Of a stretch of DNA of 64,000 nucleotides, positions 36,640 through 44,510 are shown in pieces. Within the stretch, counting starts at the first letter, position 1. Every line of letters starts with the position of its first letter. A program made the position numbers and the translations under genes. The stretch is from Bradyrhizobium arachidis. GTDB taxonomy: Bacteria > Pseudomonadota > Alphaproteobacteria > Rhizobiales > Xanthobacteraceae. The notes beneath the pieces were generated by a model. The model did no database searches, had not been told where the DNA came from, and saw only the letters and a list, made by a program, of their open reading frames with translations. Location: contig NZ_CP030050.1 of assembly GCF_015291705.1 (NCBI RefSeq), positions 2,976,001 through 3,040,000 of the forward strand, given 5' to 3'.

Positions 36640-37736
36640 ATGACATTAGATCGACGCGATACCTGGTCCCGGCGTGGGGTGCTCGGGCTGGCGGGGCTCG
36701 CCGGTGTGACTGCGCCGTTCGGCCTGATGCAGGCCGCGCGTGCATTTCCGGCGCTTGGTCTGGGCCAGATCGCCGATCCCTTGAGCGGCGCGCCAATCTG
36801 CAAGATCGCGAGCACGGAGGAGACCCCGAAAGGCCGCCGCGCCATATTCGCTTTGCCTATAACGGCACCGGCATCTGTACGGCAGCGGTGCCGGTCGCGC
36901 TGCACCGGGGATTTTTCGCGCGTCACAATCTGGACGTCGAGTTCCTGCAGCTCGCGGGCAATATTGACCAGATGCTCCAGGCGCTCGCGACCGACAAGGT
37001 GGATGCGGGCTCGAGCATGCTGCTCAACTGGCTCAAGCCGCTGGAGCAGGGCATCGACGTCAAGCTGACGACAGGCCTCCATGGCGGCTGCACCCGCCTG
37101 TTCGTGCGGAAGGAGTCCGGTTTCCAGGACATCAAGGATCTCAAGGGAAAGACGATCGGCGTGTCCAGCATTTCGGGGCCGCCGCGCAACTTCTTCGCGA
37201 TTCTGCTGTCGGACAATGGGCTGGACCCGCAGACCGACGTTCAGTGGCGCGAATTTCCGGCCGACCTGCAGTTGATCGCCCTGCAACGCGGGGAGATTCA
37301 GGCGATCGCCGATTCCGATCCGAACGCCTGGCTGACCGAGCGGCGTGCCAACGGCGACATCGTCGAGATCGCGTCGAACCTCAGCGATGACTACGCCAAT
37401 CTGTCGTGCTGCACCCTCGGAGTACGCAGCTCGCTTTGGGCGTCAGACCCTGCCGCCGTGAAATCGCTGACCTACGCGATTCGCGAGGCGGCCCATCACG
37501 TCGCCGAGAATGCCGATGACGCTGCCGAGATCTTCGCGCCCTACACGCCCAAGGTCGCGGTGGCCGACCTCGCGGCGATGCTCCGCAGCCATACCCACGG
37601 GCATCATCCGTCGGGCGCAGAGCTGCGGAAGGAGGTCGTGAAGATCACGTCCGATCTAAAACGTGCGACGATCATCAAGCCCAACACGGATCCGGCAAAG
37701 CTTGCCAATCGCGTCGTGGTTGACGTCGAAGCGTGA
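36640..37736 (+). pseudogene. SsuA-like binding-protein gene with a frameshift
   Basis: The gene begins with a good Tat-like signal (DTWSRRGVLGLAGLAGVTAP, frame of 36640) and continues to about ...CKIASTEETP. The rest of a normal binding protein continues in the frame of 36888: HIRFAYNGTGICTAAVPVAL, KESGFQDIKDLKGKTIGVSS, up to VVVDVEA. The switch lies between about 36820 and 36845 (around CCCCGAAAGGCCGCCGCG) and equals a one-base loss. No classical slippery heptamer is present, so it is either a real inactivating mutation or a sequencing error. Without the shift the protein would be about 365 residues. It follows the two-permease operon by about 180 bases and may be a spare ligand binder for it. 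Confidence 0.7.
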
Positions 37737-37961
37737 GATGCGGGTAGTTGCGGACCTCTCGGACGCCGGTGAAGGGGGCCGAGGGCAAGCGGCGAACAAA
37801 AGCTAGGCAGAAGCGCGCCGCTCTGCACGAGGCCGCGGCGAGAAATCTTTGCTACGTCGTCGGGCTTTACAGGACACGTGTTGTTTTGTTCTGCGAGAGC
37901 TTGTCGGCGATCCCGGTGGAACTAGGATGTTGAATGTGACAACAGAAGGCGGATCGAACAG

Positions 37962-38180
37962 GTGACCGAGAGTACGAATTCGGCGCGGATCATTGATCTC
38001 GATGCCTATCGGCTGAAGAGGCGCCAGCAGGCGTCCGAAGCTGTGATCGGGCCGCAGCAGAACGCCGCCGGCAACCCGTCTTTTGGCGGGGCCATGCCGC
38101 TGCTCTGGTTCTGGCCGACCTGGGTTTGGGTTGCGGTACCCGTCCCAGCGGTATCGGCCGTGCAGTGGGATGCTTCATGA
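37962..38180 (+). CDS. Small hypothetical protein coupled to XRE-cupin regulator
   Basis: A 72-residue ORF with a GTG start. The N-terminus ARIIDLDAYRLKRRQQASE is charged and the C-terminus PLLWFWPTWVWVAVPVPAVS is tryptophan-rich and hydrophobic, possibly a short membrane segment. The TGA overlaps the ATG of the regulator gene (ATGA), which supports real translation. No family recognised. It might anchor or modulate the regulator, or simply serve to couple translation. Confidence 0.55.
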   Translation: MTESTNSARIIDLDAYRLKRRQQASEAVIGPQQNAAGNPSFGGAMPLLWFWPTWVWVAVPVPAVSAVQWDAS

Positions 38181-38800
38181 GCGACGGCAGCGTCGCTCCA
38201 TCCTCGGACACGAACCTTCCATCGCCTACTGACCTGGAGTTGCCGCTCGTCCTTGGGCGCAACCTGCGGCGCCTGCGAACCAGCCGCGGCCACTCCCTCG
38301 AGCGGCTTGCGAAGCAGTCAGGCGTCAGCCGTGCCATGCTGGGCCAGATCGAGACAGGAAAGAGCGTCCCGACCATTGCATTGCTGTGGAAGGTCGCGAA
38401 CGCGCTTCACGTTCCCTTCGCCAACCTTTTGCAGACAGACGCGGCGCGAGGACCAGTGGTCTTGCGGCGCGGCGATGCCAAGCTGCTCTCCTCGAGTCAG
38501 GGACAGTTCACGTCGCGGGCACTGTTTCCATTCGATGGTAATCATCAGGTCGAGTTCTACGAGCTAAAAATGGGTCCTCTCCATCGCGAGGCGGCCGAGC
38601 CACATGCGGCAGGCACCCGTGAAAATCTGTTCGTCGCAAAGGGGGCGGTCGAGATCACCGTTGGCCTCGAAAAACCACAGACCTTGATGGAAGGCGATGC
38701 CATTCTGTTCGAGGCCGACGTGCCCCACGTTTACAAGAATCTGGTCGCCAGCGAGGCCACTCTTTACCTGGTCGTGACCTGCGCGGAGGACGTCGTCTAA
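38177..38800 (+). CDS. XRE-family regulator with C-terminal cupin domain
   Basis: A 207-residue protein: helix-turn-helix at about residues 27-80 (NLRRLRTSRGHSLERLAKQS, VSRAMLGQIETGKSVPTIAL), then a cupin_2 sensor domain around 130-195 (EPHAAGTRENLFVAKGAVEI, GDAILFEADVPHVYKNL). This PuuR/SutR-like architecture is common for metabolite-responsive repressors; SutR of E. coli regulates sulfur use. The start at 38177 overlaps the small upstream ORF. The target and ligand are unknown. Confidence 0.85.
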   Translation: MSDGSVAPSSDTNLPSPTDLELPLVLGRNLRRLRTSRGHSLERLAKQSGVSRAMLGQIETGKSVPTIALLWKVANALHVPFANLLQTDAARGPVVLRRGDAKLLSSSQGQFTSRALFPFDGNHQVEFYELKMGPLHREAAEPHAAGTRENLFVAKGAVEITVGLEKPQTLMEGDAILFEADVPHVYKNLVASEATLYLVVTCAEDVV

Positions 38801-38860
38801 CGCAAACGGGCCGGCGAAAGCCGACCCGAAGCAACCGTCCGTCCTTGCGAGGATCGCGGC

Positions 38861-39154
38861 TCAGGCAGCTTTCATCGGCATGCACATCATCATCATGCCG
38901 CCGCAGCACATCATCATGGGCATGCCCATCTGCATCATGTTGGTCATGCTCTCGCAGCACTTCATGAACATGTCCTTCATGGACGGATCCATCGGCGTCA
39001 TCTCGCAGGTCATGCCGGTGGGGGTCATGGTGTACTTCATCTGGCAGGGCATCATCATCGGCATGCCCATCATGTTCATCATCGGCATCATGTTGCCGGC
39101 CATGGCGGGGCTCATCATCATCGGCATGGGCATCATCTTCATCGCGGTGTTCAT
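38861..39154 (-). CDS. Extremely methionine-rich small protein
   Basis: A 97-residue protein with 41 Met and 7 Cys, so about half of its residues contain sulfur. It has runs such as MMPMMNMMGMPMMM, a less biased middle (TPTGMTCEMTPMDPSMKDMF) and a Cys/Met-rich end (KCCESM, MMMCCGGMMMMCMP). The start at 39154 has GGAG with a 7-base spacer; an ATG at 39160 is too close to that site. No signal peptide. Met/Cys motifs could bind Cu(I) or Ag(I); alternatively, given the organosulfur setting, it could store sulfur. No family assigned. An opposite-strand frame is open here only because of the ATG repeats. Confidence 0.65.
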   Translation of the reverse strand: MNTAMKMMPMPMMMSPAMAGNMMPMMNMMGMPMMMPCQMKYTMTPTGMTCEMTPMDPSMKDMFMKCCESMTNMMQMGMPMMMCCGGMMMMCMPMKAA

Positions 39155-39388
39155 TGTCATTCTCCGGGGACCAAGTAGGAAGCACTCATTTGCGCTGCCA
39201 AAGGAGATAAAATGAACTGCACGGGAAGTGAATCGGGAAATGTTTGTCTCGTTCGCTTTCATCCAAGAAAATGGAAACGCTGTCGAACCTGAAGGCTGGA
39301 TCTACCAATATAACAGATATGAATCTTTTATATTGGAGATGCGGCGGACTCGGACTTGGGATCGCGTCGATCCGTCGCCGAGCAATAT

Positions 39389-40294
39389 TCAAACGTCCTG
39401 CTCACCTTGCACGGGCTTGGTCATCCAACGGCGAAAAGCCTGTACCGCGGGAAAACGGCTTCGATTGACTGGGTAGACTAACCAGTACGCGCGCGGGGTC
39501 ATGTCAGTGACGATCGGGAAAGGTTGGACGAGCCGTCCTTCCTGTATCTCGTGCGCGTAAAGGGCTGGAGAGAGCAGGGCGACGCCATGTCCTCGCAGCG
39601 CGGCCTCGGCACATAGATTTCGGCAATCGAGACTGAGCTCGGCCTTGGTGGGAAGATCGACGTTTGGCATGCCGCTCCTCGCGAACCACGAGGGCCAATA
39701 AGGGTCTGACTTCTGAATCATCGGCACGCGAAGCAGATCGTGGGGCGACTTCAGCGGTCCGAACTGCTTGACGAAGGCCGGGCTGCATAGAGGCGTCAGC
39801 GCAAATGGTAGCAGCTTGTGAATGCGCAGTCCCGGCCAGACGCCGCCGCCACTGCGCAGCCCGACATCGAAACCGTGCCGTTCGAGGTCGACGATCTCGC
39901 GCGACGTTTCGAACCTCACCTCGATGTCCGGGTGCCTGCGGCGAAAGCCGTCCAGTCTCGGCAGAATCCATCCCGGAGCAAGGCTCGTCAGTGCCGTGAC
40001 GGAGAGAACCGTGCGGCGTTTCGCGTCCAAATGCGCGAATGCTTCCGCCATCGAATCGAACATTCGGTGGAGGACCGGAGCGAGCTCGATCCCTACAGGC
40101 GTGAGCTCTATGAATCGATTTCGCCGCACGAACAGAGCGTGGCCAATCTGGTCTTCGAGAGTCTTGACGTGATGACTGATCGAAGACTGCGTGGTGCCCA
40201 ATTCCTCCGCGGCGCGGGTGAAGCTGCCTTGTCGCGCAGCGACTTCGAATGCACGGATTGCAGCCAGCGAAGGAAGCTTTCGGGACGTTGCCAT
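39389..40294 (-). CDS. LysR-family regulator (GcvA-like)
   Basis: A 301-residue LysR-type regulator. The N-terminal winged helix covers residues 8-65 (LAAIRAFEVAARQGSFTRAA, LGTTQSSISHHVKTLE) and the effector domain begins with VLSVTALTSLAPGWILPRLD, typical of the GcvA/AmpR branch. It is flanked by the Met-rich gene (left) and a small ORF (right, divergent). Targets cannot be assigned; LysR proteins such as CysB and Cbl control sulfur genes, but this one is closer to GcvA. Confidence 0.87.
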   Translation of the reverse strand: MATSRKLPSLAAIRAFEVAARQGSFTRAAEELGTTQSSISHHVKTLEDQIGHALFVRRNRFIELTPVGIELAPVLHRMFDSMAEAFAHLDAKRRTVLSVTALTSLAPGWILPRLDGFRRRHPDIEVRFETSREIVDLERHGFDVGLRSGGGVWPGLRIHKLLPFALTPLCSPAFVKQFGPLKSPHDLLRVPMIQKSDPYWPSWFARSGMPNVDLPTKAELSLDCRNLCAEAALRGHGVALLSPALYAHEIQEGRLVQPFPIVTDMTPRAYWLVYPVNRSRFPAVQAFRRWMTKPVQGEQDV

Positions 40295-40398
40295 CGAAAT
40301 GACTCATGCGAAACTAGTCAAATCCATTTTGTCAGTTGAGCGCAAAGCAGTCCAGTGTCGGCGCCAGGAGCCCACTGCTCTTGGTGGAAGATCGACCT

Positions 40399-40587
40399 AT
40401 GGGACTTCGCTGGTGGTTCAGTGCCGCGAAAGCGGCATGGCAATGCATTTCGCTGCTGGGACGGCCCGAAAGGGTCGACAGCTATCCTGACTGGCTACGG
40501 CAGGACCTCGGTCTGATGGACGGTGATGGCCAATCGAGGTCTGAGCGACTTGATCAGATCCGGCGACATCACGCCGGATGGATCTAG
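40399..40587 (+). CDS. Small DUF1127-like protein
   Basis: A 62-residue ORF: MGLRWWFSAAKAAWQCISLL followed by YPDWLRQDLGLMDG. The second part loosely resembles the YjiS/DUF1127 pattern of small basic proteins. GGAAG lies about 9 bases upstream. Divergent from the LysR gene. The C-terminus ends convergent with the GlxA-like gene. Assignment is tentative. Confidence 0.45.
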   Translation: MGLRWWFSAAKAAWQCISLLGRPERVDSYPDWLRQDLGLMDGDGQSRSERLDQIRRHHAGWI

Positions 40588-40607
40588 CGCCTCTTGCCCT
40601 TCATCAC

Positions 40608-41615
40608 TTATCGGCCGGCAAGATCACCATGCGCAGGTTGGCGAAAAGCCGCCCGATAGAGTGCGGGGCTTGTGCCGAGACGCGCCCTGAAATGATGCCT
40701 CATCGCGTCTGCGGAGCCGAATCCCGTTTCGGTCGCAACGCTCTCGATCGGAAGACGCGTTCCCTCCAGCAGTTCGCGTGCCTTGGCCACGCGCGCCTGC
40801 ACCACCCACTCGCCCGGCGATAGGCCGGTGGCGTCCTCGAACCGGCGGATGAAGGTGCGACGGCTCATTCCGGCCTGCGACGCCAGGCTGGCAATGGTCA
40901 GGTCGCGGTCGAGATGGCGCTGGGCCCAGACGAAAACCGCGGCGAGAGCGTCGCCTTCGGCCTTTCGCACTGGCTGAGGAATGAACTGGGCCTGACCACC
41001 GTCGCGATGCGGTGCAATCACGAGCCGCTGGGCGATACGATTGGCGATCTCGGAGCCGAAATCCCGGCGCACGATGTGGAGGCATAGATCGAGTCCGGCG
41101 GCGCGGCCGGCCGAACTCATGATGTTGCCGTCCTCCACATAAAGCACGTTGGCGTCGACCCGCGTGCGCGGAAATCGCCGCGCAAGGGTCTCGGTATGCG
41201 CCCAATGCGCGGTGGCGCGCCGGCCGTCGAGGAGTCCGGCTGCGGCAAGGATGAAGGCGCCGGCACAGATCGAAGCCACCCGTGCGCCACGCTTGTGCGC
41301 GCGCCTGAGTGCTTCGAGCAGCGCAGGAGGTGGGCTATCCAGGATATCGAGCGAACCCGGCACGATGATCGTGTCGGCGCGGGATAAGGCCCGAAGGCCG
41401 CCGTCGACAACGACCTTGAGGCCGTTGTTGGCTTTCAGGGGCTGTCGCGGCCGTTCCGAGCAGATCACGACGCGATACCAGTCCGTCGCCATGCCGAAGA
41501 CCTCGACCGCGAGGCCGAGCTCGAATGCGTTGACCCCGTCATAGGCGAGCACGGCCACGGCCTGCTTGCGCCGAGGCGTACCGGACTTGCGGGAAGGGAA
41601 CCCTTGGTTTGGCAT
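40608..41615 (-). CDS. GlxA/FtrA-like AraC-family regulator with DJ-1/PfpI domain
   Basis: A regulator of about 335 residues. The N-terminal DJ-1/PfpI-like domain has VLAYDGVNAFELGLAVEVFG and the nucleophile-elbow segment VASICAGAFILAAAGLLDGR. The C-terminal AraC domain has two helix-turn-helix units (LASQAGMSRRTFIRRFEDAT, IESVATETGFGSADAMRHHF). The start is taken at 41615; an upstream in-frame codon at 41645 is possible. Divergent from the flavoprotein gene at 41703 and perhaps its regulator. Confidence 0.85.
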   Translation of the reverse strand: MPNQGFPSRKSGTPRRKQAVAVLAYDGVNAFELGLAVEVFGMATDWYRVVICSERPRQPLKANNGLKVVVDGGLRALSRADTIIVPGSLDILDSPPPALLEALRRAHKRGARVASICAGAFILAAAGLLDGRRATAHWAHTETLARRFPRTRVDANVLYVEDGNIMSSAGRAAGLDLCLHIVRRDFGSEIANRIAQRLVIAPHRDGGQAQFIPQPVRKAEGDALAAVFVWAQRHLDRDLTIASLASQAGMSRRTFIRRFEDATGLSPGEWVVQARVAKARELLEGTRLPIESVATETGFGSADAMRHHFRARLGTSPALYRAAFRQPAHGDLAGR

Positions 41616-41702
41616 TATCTTCACGATAGGCGGCATCCGTGCCACTGGTCAATCGGTCGAACAAGCCTCAGCTTCGTTTCCGTTCAGGGAGCTTGTCATT
41701 CG

Positions 41703-42329
41703 ATGTTCGACGATCTGACATATCTTGTCGGGGCCGACGAATTGCGGCCGCTCTATGCGCAGGCGTCCGCCCTGGTTCGTGCCAAGCAGCTCGACCGGCT
41801 CGACGCCCATTGCCGCCGCTTCATCGAAAAGTCCCCGCTGGTGATCATCGGTTCGTCCCATCCCCGCCGTGGCCACGACGTAAGCCCGCGCGGCGATGCG
41901 CCAGGTTTCGTCCGCATCCTCGATTCCCAGTATCTGGCCATTCCCGATCGGCCCGGAAACAATCGTCTCGACACGATCGAAAATCTCTTCGCCGATGCCT
42001 CCATCGGACTGTTGTTCATCATTCCCGGCATCGATGAGCTGCTTCGCGTCAACGGAACGGCACGCCTGACGCGGTCGCAGCTGCTGCTGGACCAGATGGC
42101 AGTGCGTGACAGGGCGCCGAAGCTCGCGATCGTCGTCGAGGTGCAGGAAGCATTTCTCCATTGCAGCAAGGCATTCAAGCGCGCGCGGCTGTGGAGCGAC
42201 GAGTATCGGCTCGACCGCGCCGAACTTCCGACGCTCGGCCGGATGCTGGCCGACCAGACGGGGTCGGGTATCAGCGTTGCCGATATCGAGGCTCGCATCG
42301 AGGCCGATGCGCGCAACAACCTCTACTGA
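41703..42329 (+). CDS. PPOX-type FMN-binding flavoprotein (MSMEG_1061-like)
   Basis: A 208-residue split-barrel flavoprotein of the pyridoxamine-phosphate-oxidase-like group. PLVIIGSSHPRRGHDVSPRG, LAIPDRPGNNRLDTIENLF and IDELLRVNGTARLTR match the MSMEG_1061 type. The start at 41703 removes an upstream shadow extension and has AGGGAG about 12 bases away. The MBL-fold gene follows 11 bases later, so the two form an operon. Probably cytosolic and FMN or F420 dependent; the reaction is unknown. Confidence 0.78.
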   Translation: MFDDLTYLVGADELRPLYAQASALVRAKQLDRLDAHCRRFIEKSPLVIIGSSHPRRGHDVSPRGDAPGFVRILDSQYLAIPDRPGNNRLDTIENLFADASIGLLFIIPGIDELLRVNGTARLTRSQLLLDQMAVRDRAPKLAIVVEVQEAFLHCSKAFKRARLWSDEYRLDRAELPTLGRMLADQTGSGISVADIEARIEADARNNLY

Positions 42330-42340
42330 AGGAAACGACG

Positions 42341-43105
42341 ATGAAGTTCAGGCTCCTGCGCAACGCGACTCTGAAGCTGGACATTCTGGACAGGTCGGTG
42401 CTGATCGATCCGTTCTTCGCACCGAAAGGCTCACGGCCGTCCTTTACCGGGCGTGCCCCAAATCCGCTGGTCGAGCTGCCAGTCGGCCCGGAGGAGATCC
42501 TCGATGGTGTCGAGCTCGTCGTCGTGTCGCACCTCCACGCCGACCATTTCGATCCCGTCGCGCAGGAGCTGGTGCCGAAACATCTGCCGTTGATCTGCCA
42601 GCCCGGCGATGAAGACAAGATCCGTTCCTACGGCTTTGGCAACGTCACGCCGCTTGCCGACGCATACGTCTGGCAGGACATCCGGTTCCAGCGACGTGTG
42701 GGCAGCCATGGCCTGGGACCGGTCGTGCAGAAGATGGGCTCGGTGATGGGCTTCACGATCACGGCGAAGGACGAGCCGTCGCTTTACTGGGCCGGCGACA
42801 CCGTGCTGTATCCCGCGGTCGAGGCCAACATCGCGGGAAGCCGGCCGGACGTCATCGTCATCCATCCCTGCGGAGCGAAATGGGACGGCGATCTCATCAC
42901 GATGGATGCGGCGCAGGCGGTCGAGACCTGCCGGCTCGCGCCCGACGCGGTGGTGATTGCGACACATATGGACTCCCTTGATCATGCGACCGTGAGCCGG
43001 ATCGATCTGCAACAAACCGCCCAGGATCAAGGGATCGGACCGCAGCAGCTTCTGATCCCGCAGGACGGCGATCTTCTGTCTTTGACGGCTGGCCAGCTCA
43101 AGTGA
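42341..43105 (+). CDS. MBL-fold metal-dependent hydrolase
   Basis: A 254-residue metallo-beta-lactamase-fold protein of the UlaG/RNase-Z-like small hydrolase type. The metal motif is HLHADHFD near residues 66-73, with further ligands in LYWAGDTVLYP (Asp), VIHPCGAKWDG and ATHMDSLDH (His). The start follows AAGGAAACG. Co-transcribed with the PPOX flavoprotein. The substrate, perhaps a lactone or phosphodiester, is unknown. Confidence 0.8.
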   Translation: MKFRLLRNATLKLDILDRSVLIDPFFAPKGSRPSFTGRAPNPLVELPVGPEEILDGVELVVVSHLHADHFDPVAQELVPKHLPLICQPGDEDKIRSYGFGNVTPLADAYVWQDIRFQRRVGSHGLGPVVQKMGSVMGFTITAKDEPSLYWAGDTVLYPAVEANIAGSRPDVIVIHPCGAKWDGDLITMDAAQAVETCRLAPDAVVIATHMDSLDHATVSRIDLQQTAQDQGIGPQQLLIPQDGDLLSLTAGQLK

Positions 43106-43429
43106 CGCGCGGCCTGCGGCTATGATCGATGGTCGGAGCCGTATCGCTCGCATTCGTCTTGTTGTTAGGCCATGCCGCATCATTCGCCGTGCCGGCGATA
43201 GCAAACGATTGTGTGCAATCACGCCGAGGCCGTTCCGATTGAGAGTAGCCGGAATGGCGTTTCAGCTTCGCGCTATTCTGCGGAGATGCATTGCTCAATT
43301 GCGTGCGAAAGCAACATGAATTTTCTTAATTCTCCAGCGTCATTGACTCGCGCAAGATCATGCGACGAAGTCGGATCGTTACAACGATCTGCTGATCGAT
43401 AATTTTCGTCGAGATGGCCGGAGAAATTG
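43106..43429. other. Intergenic region (324 bases) before binding-protein gene
   Basis: No credible gene. It contains the dyad GAATT-ttctt-AATTC at 43318-43332 and a GGAG ribosome site at 43420-43423 for the binding-protein gene. Confidence 0.45.
43318..43332. promoter_or_regulatory. AT-rich inverted repeat
   Basis: GAATT, five bases, AATTC: a perfect 5-base dyad 98-112 bases before the start at 43430, in line with similar dyads before other transport genes in the window. Candidate operator. Confidence 0.25.
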
Positions 43430-44446
43430 ATGTCCAAGCAGCGGTATCCTGAAGTTTCAGAAGACTCGGTGAACCTGTTGCGTCGCCGCTTGCTCCAGGG
43501 GCTTGCAGTCGGGTCCGCAGCATTCGCGCCGGGAACGATCTTCGCGCAGAATGCGGCGGTCGAGAATCGTGGTGCCAGGCCCAAGGAAATTCGCTTCGCT
43601 TATCAGCGCGGTGGGATTCTCGTTGTCGCGCAGCAGCAGAAAGTACTCGAGAAGTTCTTTCAGCCGCGGGGGAGTGAGATCGTCTGGAAACTATTCTCTT
43701 ACGGCAATCCCGCGCTCGAAGCCGTCAATGTCGGCAGCATGGACTTTTCGTCGTCGGGAAACACACCGATCATCTTTGCGCAAGCCGCTGGTTTCGATGT
43801 CCAGTACATCGCCGCGCAGCGGTCCGGCGATGGCGGAGAGGGGATCGTCGTTCTTCCGCAGTCGGGCATCAAGCACGTTGGGGAATTGAAGGGCAAGAAG
43901 GTTGCTGTCGCGAAGGGAACCAGTTCGCATTACTTCCTCGTTGCCGCGCTTCAGAAGGCTGGCCTTGGATACGAGGACGTGACCGCGGTATTCTTGGCGC
44001 CTTCCGACGCGCCCGGGGCGCTTTCGCGAGGCGATGTCAGCGCGTGGGTCGTTTGGGACCCCTATCTCGCCCTGGCCGAGCAGAAGTTCAACGGGCGCGT
44101 GATTGCGTCATTGGGAGCGGATATCAAATCCTACAATTTTTTGGTCGTCCGGCGCGGTTTCGTGAATGAGAACCCGCAGGCCGTCAACGAGGTGTTGGCG
44201 CAACTCCGGCCGATCGGATCATGGGCGCAGGATCACCGGGGCGAGATCGCCCAGCAACTCGCCGAGATCACCGGGATTGAACTTGAGACCCAACGATTGG
44301 CGGCAGAGCGCGCGAATTATGCGATTGCGCCGGTTACGGACGACGTGATTGAGAGTCAGCAGGAGGTGGCCGATCTGTTCTTCAAGCTGGGTCTCATTCC
44401 CAAGGCCATCAAGATTCGCGATGCGGTGTGGAACTGGCAGGCGTGA
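43430..44446 (+). CDS. SsuA-like ABC substrate-binding protein (orphan)
   Basis: A 338-residue aliphatic sulfonate binding protein with a signal region LLRRRLLQGLAVGSAAFAPG ending near FAQNA. Core: KEIRFAYQRGGILVVAQQQK, NVGSMDFSSSGNTPIIFAQA, LKGKKVAVAKGTSSHYFLVA and SRGDVSAWVVWDPYLALAEQ are close to SsuA. The ATG at 43430 follows GGAG by 6 bases. No ATPase or permease follows; an amidohydrolase gene does (64 bases). It may use a transporter encoded elsewhere in the window. Confidence 0.86.
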   Translation: MSKQRYPEVSEDSVNLLRRRLLQGLAVGSAAFAPGTIFAQNAAVENRGARPKEIRFAYQRGGILVVAQQQKVLEKFFQPRGSEIVWKLFSYGNPALEAVNVGSMDFSSSGNTPIIFAQAAGFDVQYIAAQRSGDGGEGIVVLPQSGIKHVGELKGKKVAVAKGTSSHYFLVAALQKAGLGYEDVTAVFLAPSDAPGALSRGDVSAWVVWDPYLALAEQKFNGRVIASLGADIKSYNFLVVRRGFVNENPQAVNEVLAQLRPIGSWAQDHRGEIAQQLAEITGIELETQRLAAERANYAIAPVTDDVIESQQEVADLFFKLGLIPKAIKIRDAVWNWQA

Positions 44447-44510
44447 TGCGCACCAGCCGAAGCCATTCCGGCCTGCGTCGTGAAACAGGGAAGCTTCTTG
44501 CGGAACGATC

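Noticed and set aside
36820..36845. Possible programmed frameshift in the binding-protein gene
   Set aside because: No X XXY YYZ slippery heptamer and no obvious stimulatory hairpin; a plain mutation or sequencing error is simpler.
38880..39215. Plus-strand frame of 111 codons, very hydrophobic, opposite the Met-rich gene
   Set aside because: It is open only because ATG repeats read as CAT/ATC on the other strand. No ribosome site is evident, and the opposite frame has GGAG with good spacing.
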